Origin: Saccoglossus kowalevskii
Lineage: Eukaryota; Hemichordata; Enteropneusta; Harrimaniidae
Assembly: GCF_000003605.2 (NCBI RefSeq)
Contig: NW_003132864.1
Span: 33,785-54,698, forward strand
Reading direction: 5' to 3'
DNA: 20,914 nucleotides
The translations under genes were made by a program, and so were the position numbers. Position 1 is the first letter of the stretch; each line of letters begins with the position of its first letter. A model generated the notes under the pieces. The model saw nothing but the letters and a program-made list of their open reading frames with translations, ran no database searches and was not told the DNA's origin. This document shows positions 7,164 through 16,844 of the stretch, piece by piece.

Positions 7164-8749
7164 GGAGTTCGAGTGTCGGGTGCGCATTGCAAATAACTCT
7201 GACAGAGCAATCATCGGAAACAATCACATCCGGAGTCCCCAAAACATTGTATTGTCGTCGTGTTCGATGGAGAAAACATAACTAAACCAGGATGCTGACT
7301 ATGTTAAATATACATACCATTTTGTGCGATTGATATTTTTTATTTAATTTTTTTCAACATATTGTGAACATACCACCCAAATCGGTCAGTTAAAATTTCA
7401 TTTTATTGGCACCAACCTGACAATGACACCTACTTATCACTTACAATGTACATTCCATATCAACAACCTATGCATTTTTATGTACCGTATAAATACAACA
7501 TAAATCCAACAATGATCAAACGAAAGTTTCCGAAAAGTGACAAAAACTCAACAATTTTTGACGGCACTCATTACAAGTTGTTGATTGGACAATCGATATT
7601 TCGTTTATTACTCACAAGTCAATATCACATTTCACGCTCTATGGTCACTGTATTTTACGACTCTGCCCAAGTATGATCATCACAAATTCCGACCATACAT
7701 GATGGGGAAATGGAATCGCAAGTTATTTGCATAAAAGAGGGTGGGTACTGCAGTCACGACAATTGAAACTTATACCGCAGCATTCTAAAAAAAATACCCA
7801 CCGAATATTTACTTTCAATTTTCATACTACATGTATATTTCTGGTGTATTGTATCATTGTATGGGTTTTAGAACCTTGACTTTACACTTGGCAATAAATA
7901 TATTATTCAGGGCGGAATCGCTGACCAAGCGTACAACCGGCAATCTAAAATCAAAATGACCAGTTTATTGGTGACTTTATCGCATCGTTAACCTGGGGAG
8001 GACTTGGCTTTCATTTTCAAGTGGCAAAGGTGGCGCAATAAATTTAACTGTATTCCATTGTCGTGTGACCCATGGATGAATCAGGTCTATTGATTCTAAA
8101 TATGGGTGTGATCGATAGAGAGGTAGCTCATGTGAATGCGTCGGTATGTGTGGTTTTGTGCACTGACCTCAAGTTTCTTTATTTGATGAGACTTCTAAAT
8201 AATACACTCGTGGTATGCTCGAGTGTACGTTCACACAGCGCATTTCGATAGCTCTGTGACAACATTTATCTATTGCGTGGGAATTTCTATGAACAATCAA
8301 AGGCGATTTAGTCACCCGGCTCACTGCGGCAAGATTAGGGCTCAACCTCATGTGCGCTCACAGTGTATCTGCGTTGTTTTGAAATCAATCACTTCTAAAT
8401 ATTCCTATCAGTGTAGCCAACGGAATATCGAAGGGAGATACTGCTGTAATTCATAACAGTGACGCCACGATACAGCGCCGCTCCACTTCAGCCAACGTGC
8501 TCACCTGTCCTAAATACCAAATATGCAAATAATTCCCCCCAAGCTCCGGGCGAATGGTGGGTGCATGATATGAAATACAAATAGACATGGTTTCCCGGTA
8601 GCGCATTTCCTCACGAGCCGCGGGCTCAATTGTTGTCATTATTTTCGATTGATATAATCACCCGCATCTCAATATCGTTTTGTTTTGTTTTTGTTATCAT
8701 CATTGGGATAATTTAAAATAATCGATCACGCTGGAAAATCGTTACAAAA
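7164..8749. other. Intergenic DNA
   Basis: No recognisable gene or repeat. Open frames up to 76 codons lack domains and have shadows on the other strand. A short GAGCC/GGCTC hairpin lies at 8615-8627. Confidence 0.6.
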
Positions 8750-8784
8750 ACATATTACTATAGTTTTACCATAATGTAATATGT
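8750..8784. repeat. Inverted repeat, 9-bp arms
   Basis: ACATATTAC (8750-8758) and GTAATATGT (8776-8784) are perfect reverse complements separated by 17 bp. No flanking direct repeat is present, so it is not a fifth tiny insertion. Role unknown. Confidence 0.5.
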
Positions 8785-8898
8785 GGTTGACACGTCAAGA
8801 TTTTCAGGTTGATTAAACGGTAGCAGTCCTTATGCCGCAGTCAACGTGTTTTATTTATTTAGCCTAGTCTTTAGTTCGCCATGTCGAAAAACAATACC

Positions 8899-8928
8899 CC
8901 AATCAGCTGATGCAAGTTGATATAAATA
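8899..8928 (+). promoter_or_regulatory. Candidate core promoter: CCAAT, E-box, TATA
   Basis: CCAAT (8899-8903) overlaps the perfect palindrome ATCAGCTGAT holding an E-box CAGCTG (8904-8909). TATAAATA lies at 8921-8928. Transcription would begin near 8950, about 570 nt before the Ig-protein ATG. That leader would contain several upstream ATGs, so either a leader intron is removed or this promoter is not used. It is the best-organised promoter-like arrangement upstream of the Ig gene. Confidence 0.35.
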
Positions 8929-9519
8929 CGGGTCATGTGTAAGGAGAAATAAACAAAGCACTAGTCTAAGAAAAGGATGTCTGAAAAACGAGAAGGTCTC
9001 CAACTTATGACAAGTGAAGTGAGGATATAATATGCGGGGCATGTCCAAACAGGAAAATCCTTTGCTCCGTACACGGACGATGGACTAATTCTCGACGTGC
9101 CCAATCTTGATCGGCGAATATTTTTATCAAAATTTCGTAAACTTTCGCTATATTTTTGGAATGGTGACGCAATTAATCGTACATTACCAATTCATTGTCT
9201 TGTTGACCGTGTGGGATTTTAATAAAACAATGGGTTTTATTGGCTAAAGACTTTATCACATCGTCCGTGGTATTCGAAGGGCGGTACAACTGGTGACAAT
9301 TGATATTTGCATATGAATACCACAGGCTCGGGAAGGTCATGCCGTGGCAACTGTGTTAACAAATGAAAACGAGGCATTTTAGTAATGAGTTGCTGAAAGA
9401 GTACAGTGGGGTGCACAGTCAGCAGTGTGAAACGAGCTCCGTATAAGTGAACAAGACATACATTGATCGTGTCCACGATTTTTTGTCCTCGTATGCTCTG
9501 CAAAGGGCCAACCGACAAA

Positions 9520-10926
9520 ATGGAGACGGCCCTGCTCCTGGCAGCATTTATACAAGGACTGGTCATAGCTTCAGCCCGTTTGCCGACATTTACCACAAGA
9601 CCGAGCGACACGCAAACGGTGGAGGGTCGGACAGCATTGCTGGAATGCGTAATAGAAGACACCTCTCGGCGACACTACGCGCAGTGGATTAAAGGTGGAA
9701 ACAGTGGAAAGGCGATCAGCTCGAACTACACCATCAATACCGCAAGACTCGTCAATGAGCTTGACATTATGGAGCCTCTCCGTTATCAAATAGTAGGGGA
9801 TTTCAGCCTCGGCGAGTTCAATTTGCAGATTGTGAATACCGTAAACGCACAGGACGATGACACCTACCGGTGTATAATCGCCGATATGTACGGCCCGGTA
9901 TTGTTTTCTAATGAAATACACTTGTCCGTCGCTAGTCCGTCGGCCGAGCAATATCCACTCTGTCTTCCGTCGACGATACAGTCTCGATACATAGAAGACG
10001 ATGTACTATCAACGGAGTGTATATTTCGACACGGGGATCCGTCGGTACATTTGAAATGGACGTACGGTGGGGCAACCTTTCTCGGAGATAGAAAATATTC
10101 AACTTTACCGGATATTCGCCGTGACTGGGGACTGACTGCCGACGACGATGGCGCTGTGTTTACCTGTGAGGCTATTAGTAGCACTTTTTCTGAGCCACAG
10201 AAATGCCAGATCGGACCGATAACGGTGATGTACGCACCCAAAGTCTACGTTGAACCCGCCTCAATAACGTTGGCAACAGGTGAATCGGTGATGTTCACTT
10301 GTTCCGCGGCCTCCAATCCGACCCCCTCCGCGTACGTATGGGAAATCAACGGGAACGTTGTTATCCAAGCGTCGAATAAATATTCCTTCTCCGAAAATGG
10401 GAAATATTTTACAATTGATCACGTCAGCTCCGATGAAAATGGCATCTCTGTCACATGTGTGGCCGCCAACACCATCGGACTCGGAACATCATCTGTGCCG
10501 GCTATTTTACTGGTTGAAAATGAAGATGACACAAAAGACGAAACACAGACGGACATACTCACGACTGATTCAAGCCACATAACAGGGAGCACTGGAAACG
10601 ATAGGACGTTGACGATAATAATAGTTGCATCAGCAACAGGAATAGCTTTGATATTTCTCGTAGTTGTACTCATATTTTTCAGAAAAACAGTTCTTAATTG
10701 CTGTAGGACAGACTCGAAGGGAATATGTTGGAAAGCGACGAAAGTCGAGAAAAAAACACCTGCAAACAACGAGATGCGATTTTCTAATCTCGCCGAACTC
10801 AGCAGCATGATCTCGTCCAGTTTGAAACAGAAACAGTTGGACGACGAATGTACGACGGACTGTCAAAAAACCGATGACGGATCGCCGGTTCCCAGTCCGT
10901 ACACAACGGATGTCACAATAGTCTGA
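9520..10926 (+). CDS. Immunoglobulin-superfamily single-pass cell-surface protein, three Ig domains, PDZ-ligand tail
   Basis: The 468-residue product has a signal peptide (1-19, ending A-S-A). Three Ig domains follow: Ig1 C43-W56-C118 with DDDTYRC; Ig2 C167-W180-C216 with DDGAVFTC; Ig3 C261-W274-C313. Ig2 is flanked by C148 and C229, a possible extra disulfide. The linker YAPKVYVEP (238-246) is typical of nephrin/Kirre-type Ig chains. A sequon lies at N69. A Thr/Asp-rich stalk leads to the membrane helix (363-387), then C394-C395 and an 80-residue Ser/Thr-rich tail. The last residues, T-I-V, fit a class I PDZ ligand. The layout resembles nectin/CADM adhesion molecules and is shorter than five-Ig Kirrel. 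The ATG at 9520 has A at -3 and G at +4; the in-frame ATG at 9493 has a poor context and would bury the signal peptide. It is likely an adhesion or recognition receptor in one exon; its partner is unknown. Confidence 0.93.
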   Translation: METALLLAAFIQGLVIASARLPTFTTRPSDTQTVEGRTALLECVIEDTSRRHYAQWIKGGNSGKAISSNYTINTARLVNELDIMEPLRYQIVGDFSLGEFNLQIVNTVNAQDDDTYRCIIADMYGPVLFSNEIHLSVASPSAEQYPLCLPSTIQSRYIEDDVLSTECIFRHGDPSVHLKWTYGGATFLGDRKYSTLPDIRRDWGLTADDDGAVFTCEAISSTFSEPQKCQIGPITVMYAPKVYVEPASITLATGESVMFTCSAASNPTPSAYVWEINGNVVIQASNKYSFSENGKYFTIDHVSSDENGISVTCVAANTIGLGTSSVPAILLVENEDDTKDETQTDILTTDSSHITGSTGNDRTLTIIIVASATGIALIFLVVVLIFFRKTVLNCCRTDSKGICWKATKVEKKTPANNEMRFSNLAELSSMISSSLKQKQLDDECTTDCQKTDDGSPVPSPYTTDVTIV

Positions 10927-11004
10927 TCTTTGACAATAACAATCTATTTATTATGCAGGTGATCAAGTTTTTCTACAGATGAGTGATTTTTAATTGACAC
11001 AAAG

Positions 11005-11283
11005 AGACAATCGGCGTGTTGTTAAAATGAAAGTGAACTTTGTTTTTTGCCTGTAAAACTATGCTGAATAATTTTACATTTACCAAGTTTGTTAAGACAA
11101 TCGAATCCAAAAATCCGGCCAAGTTTGTGGTTGGACCACTGCCAATTTTATTGGCTTTATTTTATATATTTATAAATATATTTTTTTTGACAATTAATTT
11201 ACGTATTTGATACTAAGTGACGACATTTTTTAATATGTACTGGGGTAAGTTTGTATGTTTTTGTTTTTTTGATAAGACAATCG
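11005..11283 (+). repeat. Three AGACAATCG 9-mers at 90- and 180-bp spacing
   Basis: Exact copies begin at 11005, 11095 and 11275. The surrounding 90-bp segments do not align overall, so this is not a plain tandem array. AAGTTTGT also recurs at about 11085, 11124 and 11247. Shared sites for an RNA-binding protein or small RNA are possible if this is the Ig-gene 3' UTR. Confidence 0.5.
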
Positions 11284-11511
11284 TGTTATACTGTATTACT
11301 TTTAATGCATAGTCAGATAACCACCAGTCTGATAGCTAGATTCAACATTGAAGATTACAGTGAATGGTCGTTTGTGTGAGTTTTGATAGCTATCCAGACA
11401 TAATTCATGACTTAAATTTTAAATGGCGTCCATTCGTATGTTTGTCAACTGATAGAGTACACGGTTGCGATGCCCATTCCATGTACATATGCGACTTTAC
11501 CAGTGTTGAAA

Positions 11512-11517
11512 AATAAA
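11512..11517 (+). terminator. Possible polyadenylation signal (AATAAA) for the Ig gene
   Basis: The canonical hexamer lies 585 nt after the stop codon, followed by a T/GT-containing stretch near 11550-11565. It is the first perfect AATAAA downstream of the coding region. Confidence 0.4.
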
Positions 11518-11520
11518 TCC

Positions 11521-12872
11521 TCACCGTGGGAAATTCCAAGGTATTCCTGTCCCTGAGTCTTTGTTAGCGCTGGTTTGGATTTTAAAACTCTTTTATATCC
11601 ATTGTTTGTTCCACAATATCGCGGGTCAAATGACGCAGCGGGGTCACATGGGTGGGTAAAACACTGAAACAGGTACCTTGTCAATGAGAAATTGGACATT
11701 CCTAATGCAACTCGATGAGTCGGAAGCATTGGAAGAATGCTGACAATCTTTGCATGCGGCCTGTTCGTTATTCGCTAAGAATTCGTTGCTTGGCACAGAG
11801 TGTGTAAATGGATCATGAAAACCGCATAACTTTGTATTTTCTGTAGTAGTTATGTTTTACGTTCGTTATCGTATGATTCTCTTTGAATGCTGGTATGCCA
11901 TTACTAGTATTTTGTCCTTTTCCGAAATATATTCCCAGATCGACAGACTGAAAACAAACTCTGTTCAATTAAAAAAAATATTCGATCTGTTCGGAACATG
12001 TTCATCGTGTAGTTTCCGTACACGCCGCGGATAGACAAAAACAAAAATGTTTCTGCAAAACACTCCGTTCAAAGTAAGGTTAGGAGATTTAGGATAAAGA
12101 AATCTACTTGAGTGTGTTGGTGCACACACTGTCGAGGTTGTGTGTCCGTTACCAGGCATCAAGTATCCATTCATGCATTATTAATAAGTTCGGAACTGAT
12201 TGTTTACATCGTACCACGTTCATCTTGGTTTCATGTTATTCACACTGAGCCCTGGATACGCATGAAAACATTCCCGCCATATTTTAATTTGTATAATTTC
12301 TTCAAAATTGACTCGGCCACACGTACATTATATATAACAGTAATTGTTATATATTAACTAAAGGTAAGAAGGTAATATTATCCAGCTTGCCGCGGATGTG
12401 AATTTCACACCGAAATCAGAGTGCATCGTGGGGTAATATTATAATACAGCCTGGGTAGAAACTAAACCACCTCACATTGTTTGCAGTTCCGTTCCATTGA
12501 CTGTAACCCCACATGGTATATCACAGCCAAAAAAGACTTGTTAAAGTAAGCTGAATTGGCGTCCGGGGGACATCGTTCACAGCTTCAGTCTTCTGTATAC
12601 GCTTTGAAGCTGGTAATTGGATGCGTTTTATTGCTTCCGATTTTTGGACGATCGATTACTAGATGTTCACACTTGTTGCAAGAGTACACAGAAAGGTGAA
12701 TTACTTCCTGGCATCGAGTCGGCTGCGAAATAGCGTTCCTTGGTTTAAAAAAAATGCTAATTTACTATGGAGAGGAAAAAAACACACAATTTTTGCTGAT
12801 CTGTAAAACGATGTTTTCGTAACCCGTAGACTTACACCCATTATATTGTACTCCATTATATATCAGAGTACA
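11521..12872. other. Intergenic DNA
   Basis: No recognisable gene. Contains the odd-length palindrome TGTGAATTTCACA at 12397-12409, and GTAATATTAT at two nearby positions (12372 and 12433). Open frames of 60-94 codons are unconvincing. Confidence 0.6.
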
Positions 12873-12913
12873 CACTGCTGACCTGTCTCACACGCGTGAG
12901 ATGGGTCACAGTG
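12873..12913. repeat. Near-perfect hairpin, 18-pair stem
   Basis: Arms CACTG-C-TGACCTGTCTCAC (12873-12891) and GTGAGATGGGTCACAGTG (12896-12913) pair along their whole length, with one bulged C at 12878, two G-U wobbles and an ACGC loop. The stem is too short and the loop too small for a normal animal pre-miRNA. The wobbles suggest, weakly, selection on an RNA fold. It has CA...TG ends but no direct-repeat flank. Confidence 0.6.
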
Positions 12914-13224
12914 CACTGGGAGCGTCACACTTCACACGATTGCAGAGAGCAAAACTTTATTCGCTGTATTACGAACGTCTGAAGAAACACCTAACTTTAG
13001 ACAAAGGATCGAGTATTAAAACACATCCACCAAATTGTGTTGACTATAATTGAACCCTACGACACTCAGGCTAGATTTGGTGCCTGGAACTCCATTCTTG
13101 TTTCCAATTTAAGTGACCTTGTATAAATCTAGGTACCTGACTGATAAGTACGCTTACACAGATTGTTTCGCAACGTCTTTCACACTAGTTACTATTTAGC
13201 TTCAGTAGGCTGGGTTTGTCCCGA

Positions 13225-13240
13225 GGCCATCATGATGGCC
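13225..13240. repeat. 16-bp perfect palindrome with opposed YY1-like cores
   Basis: GGCCATCATGATGGCC reads identically on both strands and holds two head-to-head GCCATC/GATGGC cores, similar to YY1 sites. About 0.3 such palindromes are expected by chance in a window this size, so significance is modest. Confidence 0.35.
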
Positions 13241-14022
13241 GACTTGGGAGGTTGACTAAGGCGAGGATGTTGCAAGCACTGCATATAAATAGGCATGCTG
13301 TCGCTTTGCAGGTGCATGACGGCTTATCGTCACTCAAAACCACAAGAGTGTCGCTAAACATGATTTTTCCTGTTTTATTTTGCCTTGATGCTAATGAATG
13401 AGCTCCGACAAGCAAATGAAATAGTGTGACAAGTCTGTGAAATTTACTTTGGGCATGCTGAATCGGTTTAGTTTTTCAGAGGCAGGCAAGCCTAAAAGCT
13501 AACCAAGGGTGAAAGTTGGTAAACATCGGAGAATTCGACTGAATAAGAGCGGTAGCGATTGGGAGAATGAAAGGAGACTATGAAAGGAGAAATTGACATA
13601 GCGGGAACGAGTGGTACGTTTTTAGATGGAAATGGACACCATTGAATGGAAAGCCCACTTATCCGCTACATATCTCACTATAAGTGTTATACGGAACAAC
13701 TGCCGTCTGTCCATGGATAATACATGACGTAAAGTCGGGATTATTCCCCACAAATTATAATACATTTACAAAATGAATGTGATTAAAATTAAAACAAGAT
13801 CGTACAAAGAAAACAATGAAATTTAAGTTGGCAATATAATTCGAACAAAGATGGAAATGCAGGAAATGTGATTATAGAGTACACCCTAGGGACATGATTT
13901 ATTCAGAAAGATGGCAACAACACATTGTTTTGAAAGTTTTGAAAAAGGAAATCATTCAGTTTCACTTCGTTTCAGTGTGTTTTAATGAAAATATTGGGAC
14001 GGGCGTGAAACAAAGAAAAAAA

Positions 14023-14361
14023 ATGGAGACTCCGGTTAAAGGATTTGTCGCCATAAGAAGACGGTGGTCGTTTTACAACATCCGCATACATATGTATGTC
14101 CTGGTAGAATTAAATAAATATATGACTTATATGACCCCTGTTCGCTTGGTTGGTTGGATAAGACACGCGAAACAGTGTGATTTGGCCGATGAAGATATAA
14201 CAGTTGCGTTGACTGATTGTCCGCCACGGGGTAGCTATCGTGACAACCTGTTAGATCAACACGTGATGAGTGCCACATTGTCCGCTCCAGTCAACAACAG
14301 AATTATCATCGGCTACGATTTTGCAGTACTTCACCCACCCACCCAACTAGTGAATGAGTAA
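14023..14361 (+). other. Unassigned open frame, 112 codons (155 from an upstream ATG at 13894)
   Basis: The ATG at 14023 has a strong start context (A at -3, G at +4), and the frame runs to TGA-free sequence ending at 14361. The product has no signal peptide, membrane helix or domain that I recognise. Its C-terminal part has mixed, non-repetitive composition. By rough reckoning, a 155-codon open frame is uncommon but not surprising in this much AT-rich sequence. Treat it as a possible exon or a chance frame. Confidence 0.15.
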
Positions 14362-16303
14362 TCCAAACTGGCTGTGATATCGATATTATGGGAAGAAAAT
14401 GGTGCGCTTTATACACTTTTTTTCTGAGTTAAAATTAAAAAAGAAATACATAGAATGAAAATAAATTTTATAAAATGTCGGAAATAAATTATATTATCAC
14501 CCAATGTTCGACAGAGCGTACAGAATGAACGACGTAATCCAGAAAATCTATCCCAAAAATTACGGGCTTCTAAAAGCTAACCCAAAGTTGATAATGAATG
14601 GTCAACCTCTAAATTATTAGCAATAGGAACTGAAAATACATTGTTTATATAACTCTCCCCGTCGGCCATACTGACAATACAGGAAAGTGGGTGACACGCC
14701 TATTATGTGTACACTAAATTGCGGACTTGAAATTAAAAATCCAGCAAAGTGTATTTACCTAGATACTTGCTGATAAAACAACGACTGTTCAAACTTTAGA
14801 TAGAACAACAAAGCGATTCTTGTTCGCTATTGTTAGAAATCGACCTTGGTCGGATTGTTGTATTTGGACTTGGTGCAGAAAAAAATTGATGGAAGCAAGT
14901 CCAATCCTGCTTCCCTTGATCTGCCAAGGTGGCCCATCTAGTCGGCGTGTACACAAAAGAGCGAGCACGAACCAAGAAGAAAACTAAACAAATATTCGAA
15001 AGAAAGAAAAGTCACACAGTAATAAAGATCCTGTTAAAATATGCAGGAACTTGTGTAGTTACCGAAACTTCGCTGTGTATGTGGACACTCGTCACGGTGG
15101 CAAACGGGGGCGAGACGAAAATGATATGGTTGAATAACGGTAAATGACATCACACACACCACTACACTGCATTCAGGACTTAGGATCAAAACGTTTAAGA
15201 AAGCCAAATCAGTGCTTAACTTGGCAAGTAGGCGGATAAACTTACTAGGATGAATCAGACGGCAAGCCTGATCGACTCACTGGAATGCCGCTTAGTCTAA
15301 TAATATTACAAAACGATAAGTGCGTCAAAAATCGGTTTTAAGTAGTGGTCATTGCGTGTTTAGAAACGCTTTGATATGGAACAGCTACAGTGGTTTTCGA
15401 CCGCCCGTGTCCAGCAATACACGTATCACGACGGGCCATTCACAGTTGAACGCCCACGTCAGTCTTTCAAAACTCGTAGAATCCGGAACCGAGGGGCGGA
15501 TGTCGTAAAGGTGTGGCTTAAATTCTACCAATGAGTTGTAAGAACCTCGATCATAGAAACCAAAACTAGATTGATCACGATTACTTTCTTTAGGCGTGAT
15601 TACGCAGTGGAAAAACCAAATCATAACTTATTTTCGAAATTGCTCATACTATTTAGTACCCAGTAATTACAAACATTTTGAGAAATAGCTGCATGCCATT
15701 TCAGGAAATAAGAACGTAACTGACTAGAATTACTAATTACAGAGTGTCTAAATGTGATACCATGGTGTTTTTATCTCTGTTGTGGTACATGAAAAGGAAA
15801 CGCCTTACTGTATATTTTACTTTTAAAAGCATTCAAATTAGTCCGTATTATTATTCAATCTTATTTCAGATATGGTTTCTGAATACAACGAACCATCTCT
15901 CTTTTTAGTTCCATGCTAGCACGACCTCCATCCCCGCAATCCCTGAAATACTGAATAAGTTTGGTTTCGTGCGTATAATCACTAATGGGGAGTATTTATT
16001 TCTGAAAAAGATCGAACATATTAATAAAAAAATAACACAGTCATTTCCCCAAATGTATTCTTATCATATTCTTCGCAACGGTGAGTCACTGACATCCGAG
16101 TACGCATTTTACTAGTACCCGACAATGACTATGATACTTGCTAAAATATTCTAGATGATGTTGGTGTAGTATACAATTCATCCCGTGCACTTGCTATCTC
16201 AACCCTTCTCGTTGCCTGACACTTCTCATAAATACTAATAAATAGTAATATCCACGCTACACGTAAGCACGGGCTGTGTTAGCAATATCGGATAGACCAA
16301 ACT
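14362..16303. other. Intergenic DNA
   Basis: No gene or known element recognised. Short frames of 62-79 codons overlap on opposite strands at 15320-15624 and are probably chance. Confidence 0.6.
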
Positions 16304-16315
16304 GCGTTCATGCAC

Positions 16316-16328
16316 GGGGGGGGGGGGG
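16316..16328 (+). repeat. Poly-G run, 13 bases
   Basis: Thirteen consecutive G residues interrupt otherwise AT-rich DNA and overlap the end of the first GCGTTCATGCACGG motif. It is the longest G homopolymer in the window and may vary in length between individuals or be miscounted in assembly. Confidence 0.9.
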
Positions 16329-16686
16329 ACAACGGTAAACCCGGACTAAGGAACGCCAAAACTTGTTAAAAATATACAAAACCTTCAGTCATTTTAACTA
16401 TGATTACTAAGTACAGTAACTAGGAAGATATACTTGTTAGTTTTAGGGTATAAAACAATACCAAGTTCAAGCGCAGATTGCAGAAGTAACACAGTGTGTC
16501 TCATCGTTATTTTTCTTCTTAAGAACAATATATGTAGATGTGTTCGCGTTGACTGTCATATCGGAAATGACATGCCGGAATAAATAGTTATGAATATACA
16601 TTTAATTATAGTAAATCATTCAAATGAACATTGAACACAATGGCGTTTTTGGTGTTTAGTCCGCGCTAAGCGTGCACGCACACTCC

Positions 16687-16713
16687 GTTAGCCCACAGTC
16701 CCTGTGGTTAGCC
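16687..16713. mobile_element. Tiny palindromic insertion C (13 bp) with 7-bp target duplication
   Basis: CACAGTCCCTGTG (16694-16706) is bracketed by exact copies of GTTAGCC (16687-16693 and 16707-16713). The repeat may be read as 8 bp by sliding one C. It keeps nine bases of the left end and four of the right end of the CACAGTCCC family seen at 517 and 7129, as a trimmed excision scar would. Confidence 0.65.
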
Positions 16714-16844
16714 CGAGATAAAGGTCTGGACCGGGTTTTAAAAAACAGACCACATTTAATCCGAACTTAGCATTTCTTTTGATAGTTAAGCGTTCACGCA
16801 CGTTTTCTTAGCAGGAGCTACGGTATTTGCCCGTGCGTGAACAC

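Larger units (their letters stand above)
10927..11520 (+). other. Probable 3' UTR of the Ig gene
   Basis: AT-rich, with A/T-rich blocks near 11150-11190, including the perfect 18-bp A/T palindrome at 11164-11181. Three exact copies of AGACAATCG are present (11005, 11095, 11275). The first AATAAA after the stop is at 11512-11517. Confidence 0.45.
16304..16844. repeat. Cluster of GCGTKCACGCAC motifs
   Basis: GCGTTCATGCACGG (16304-16317), GCGTGCACGCACAC (16670-16683) and GCGTTCACGCACG (16790-16802) lie on the plus strand. CCCGTGCGTGAAC (16830-16842) is the same motif inverted. The last two form a hairpin-capable pair with 10-bp complementary arms. TTAGTCCG also recurs (16656, and inverted near 16345), and GGTCTG/CAGACC pair at 16723-16751. 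This may be a decayed transposon with subterminal repeats, or a cluster of CACGC sites for bHLH-PAS factors. Confidence 0.4.

Noticed and set aside
9237-10866. Minus-strand open frames of 78-141 codons opposite the Ig gene
   Set aside because: They are antisense shadows of a domain-bearing plus-strand coding exon.
12873-12913. The hairpin as a conventional microRNA precursor or fifth tiny insertion
   Set aside because: The stem is only 18 pairs with a 4-base loop, below normal pre-miRNA size, and the 7-bp flanks (GAGTACA and CACTGGG) do not match.
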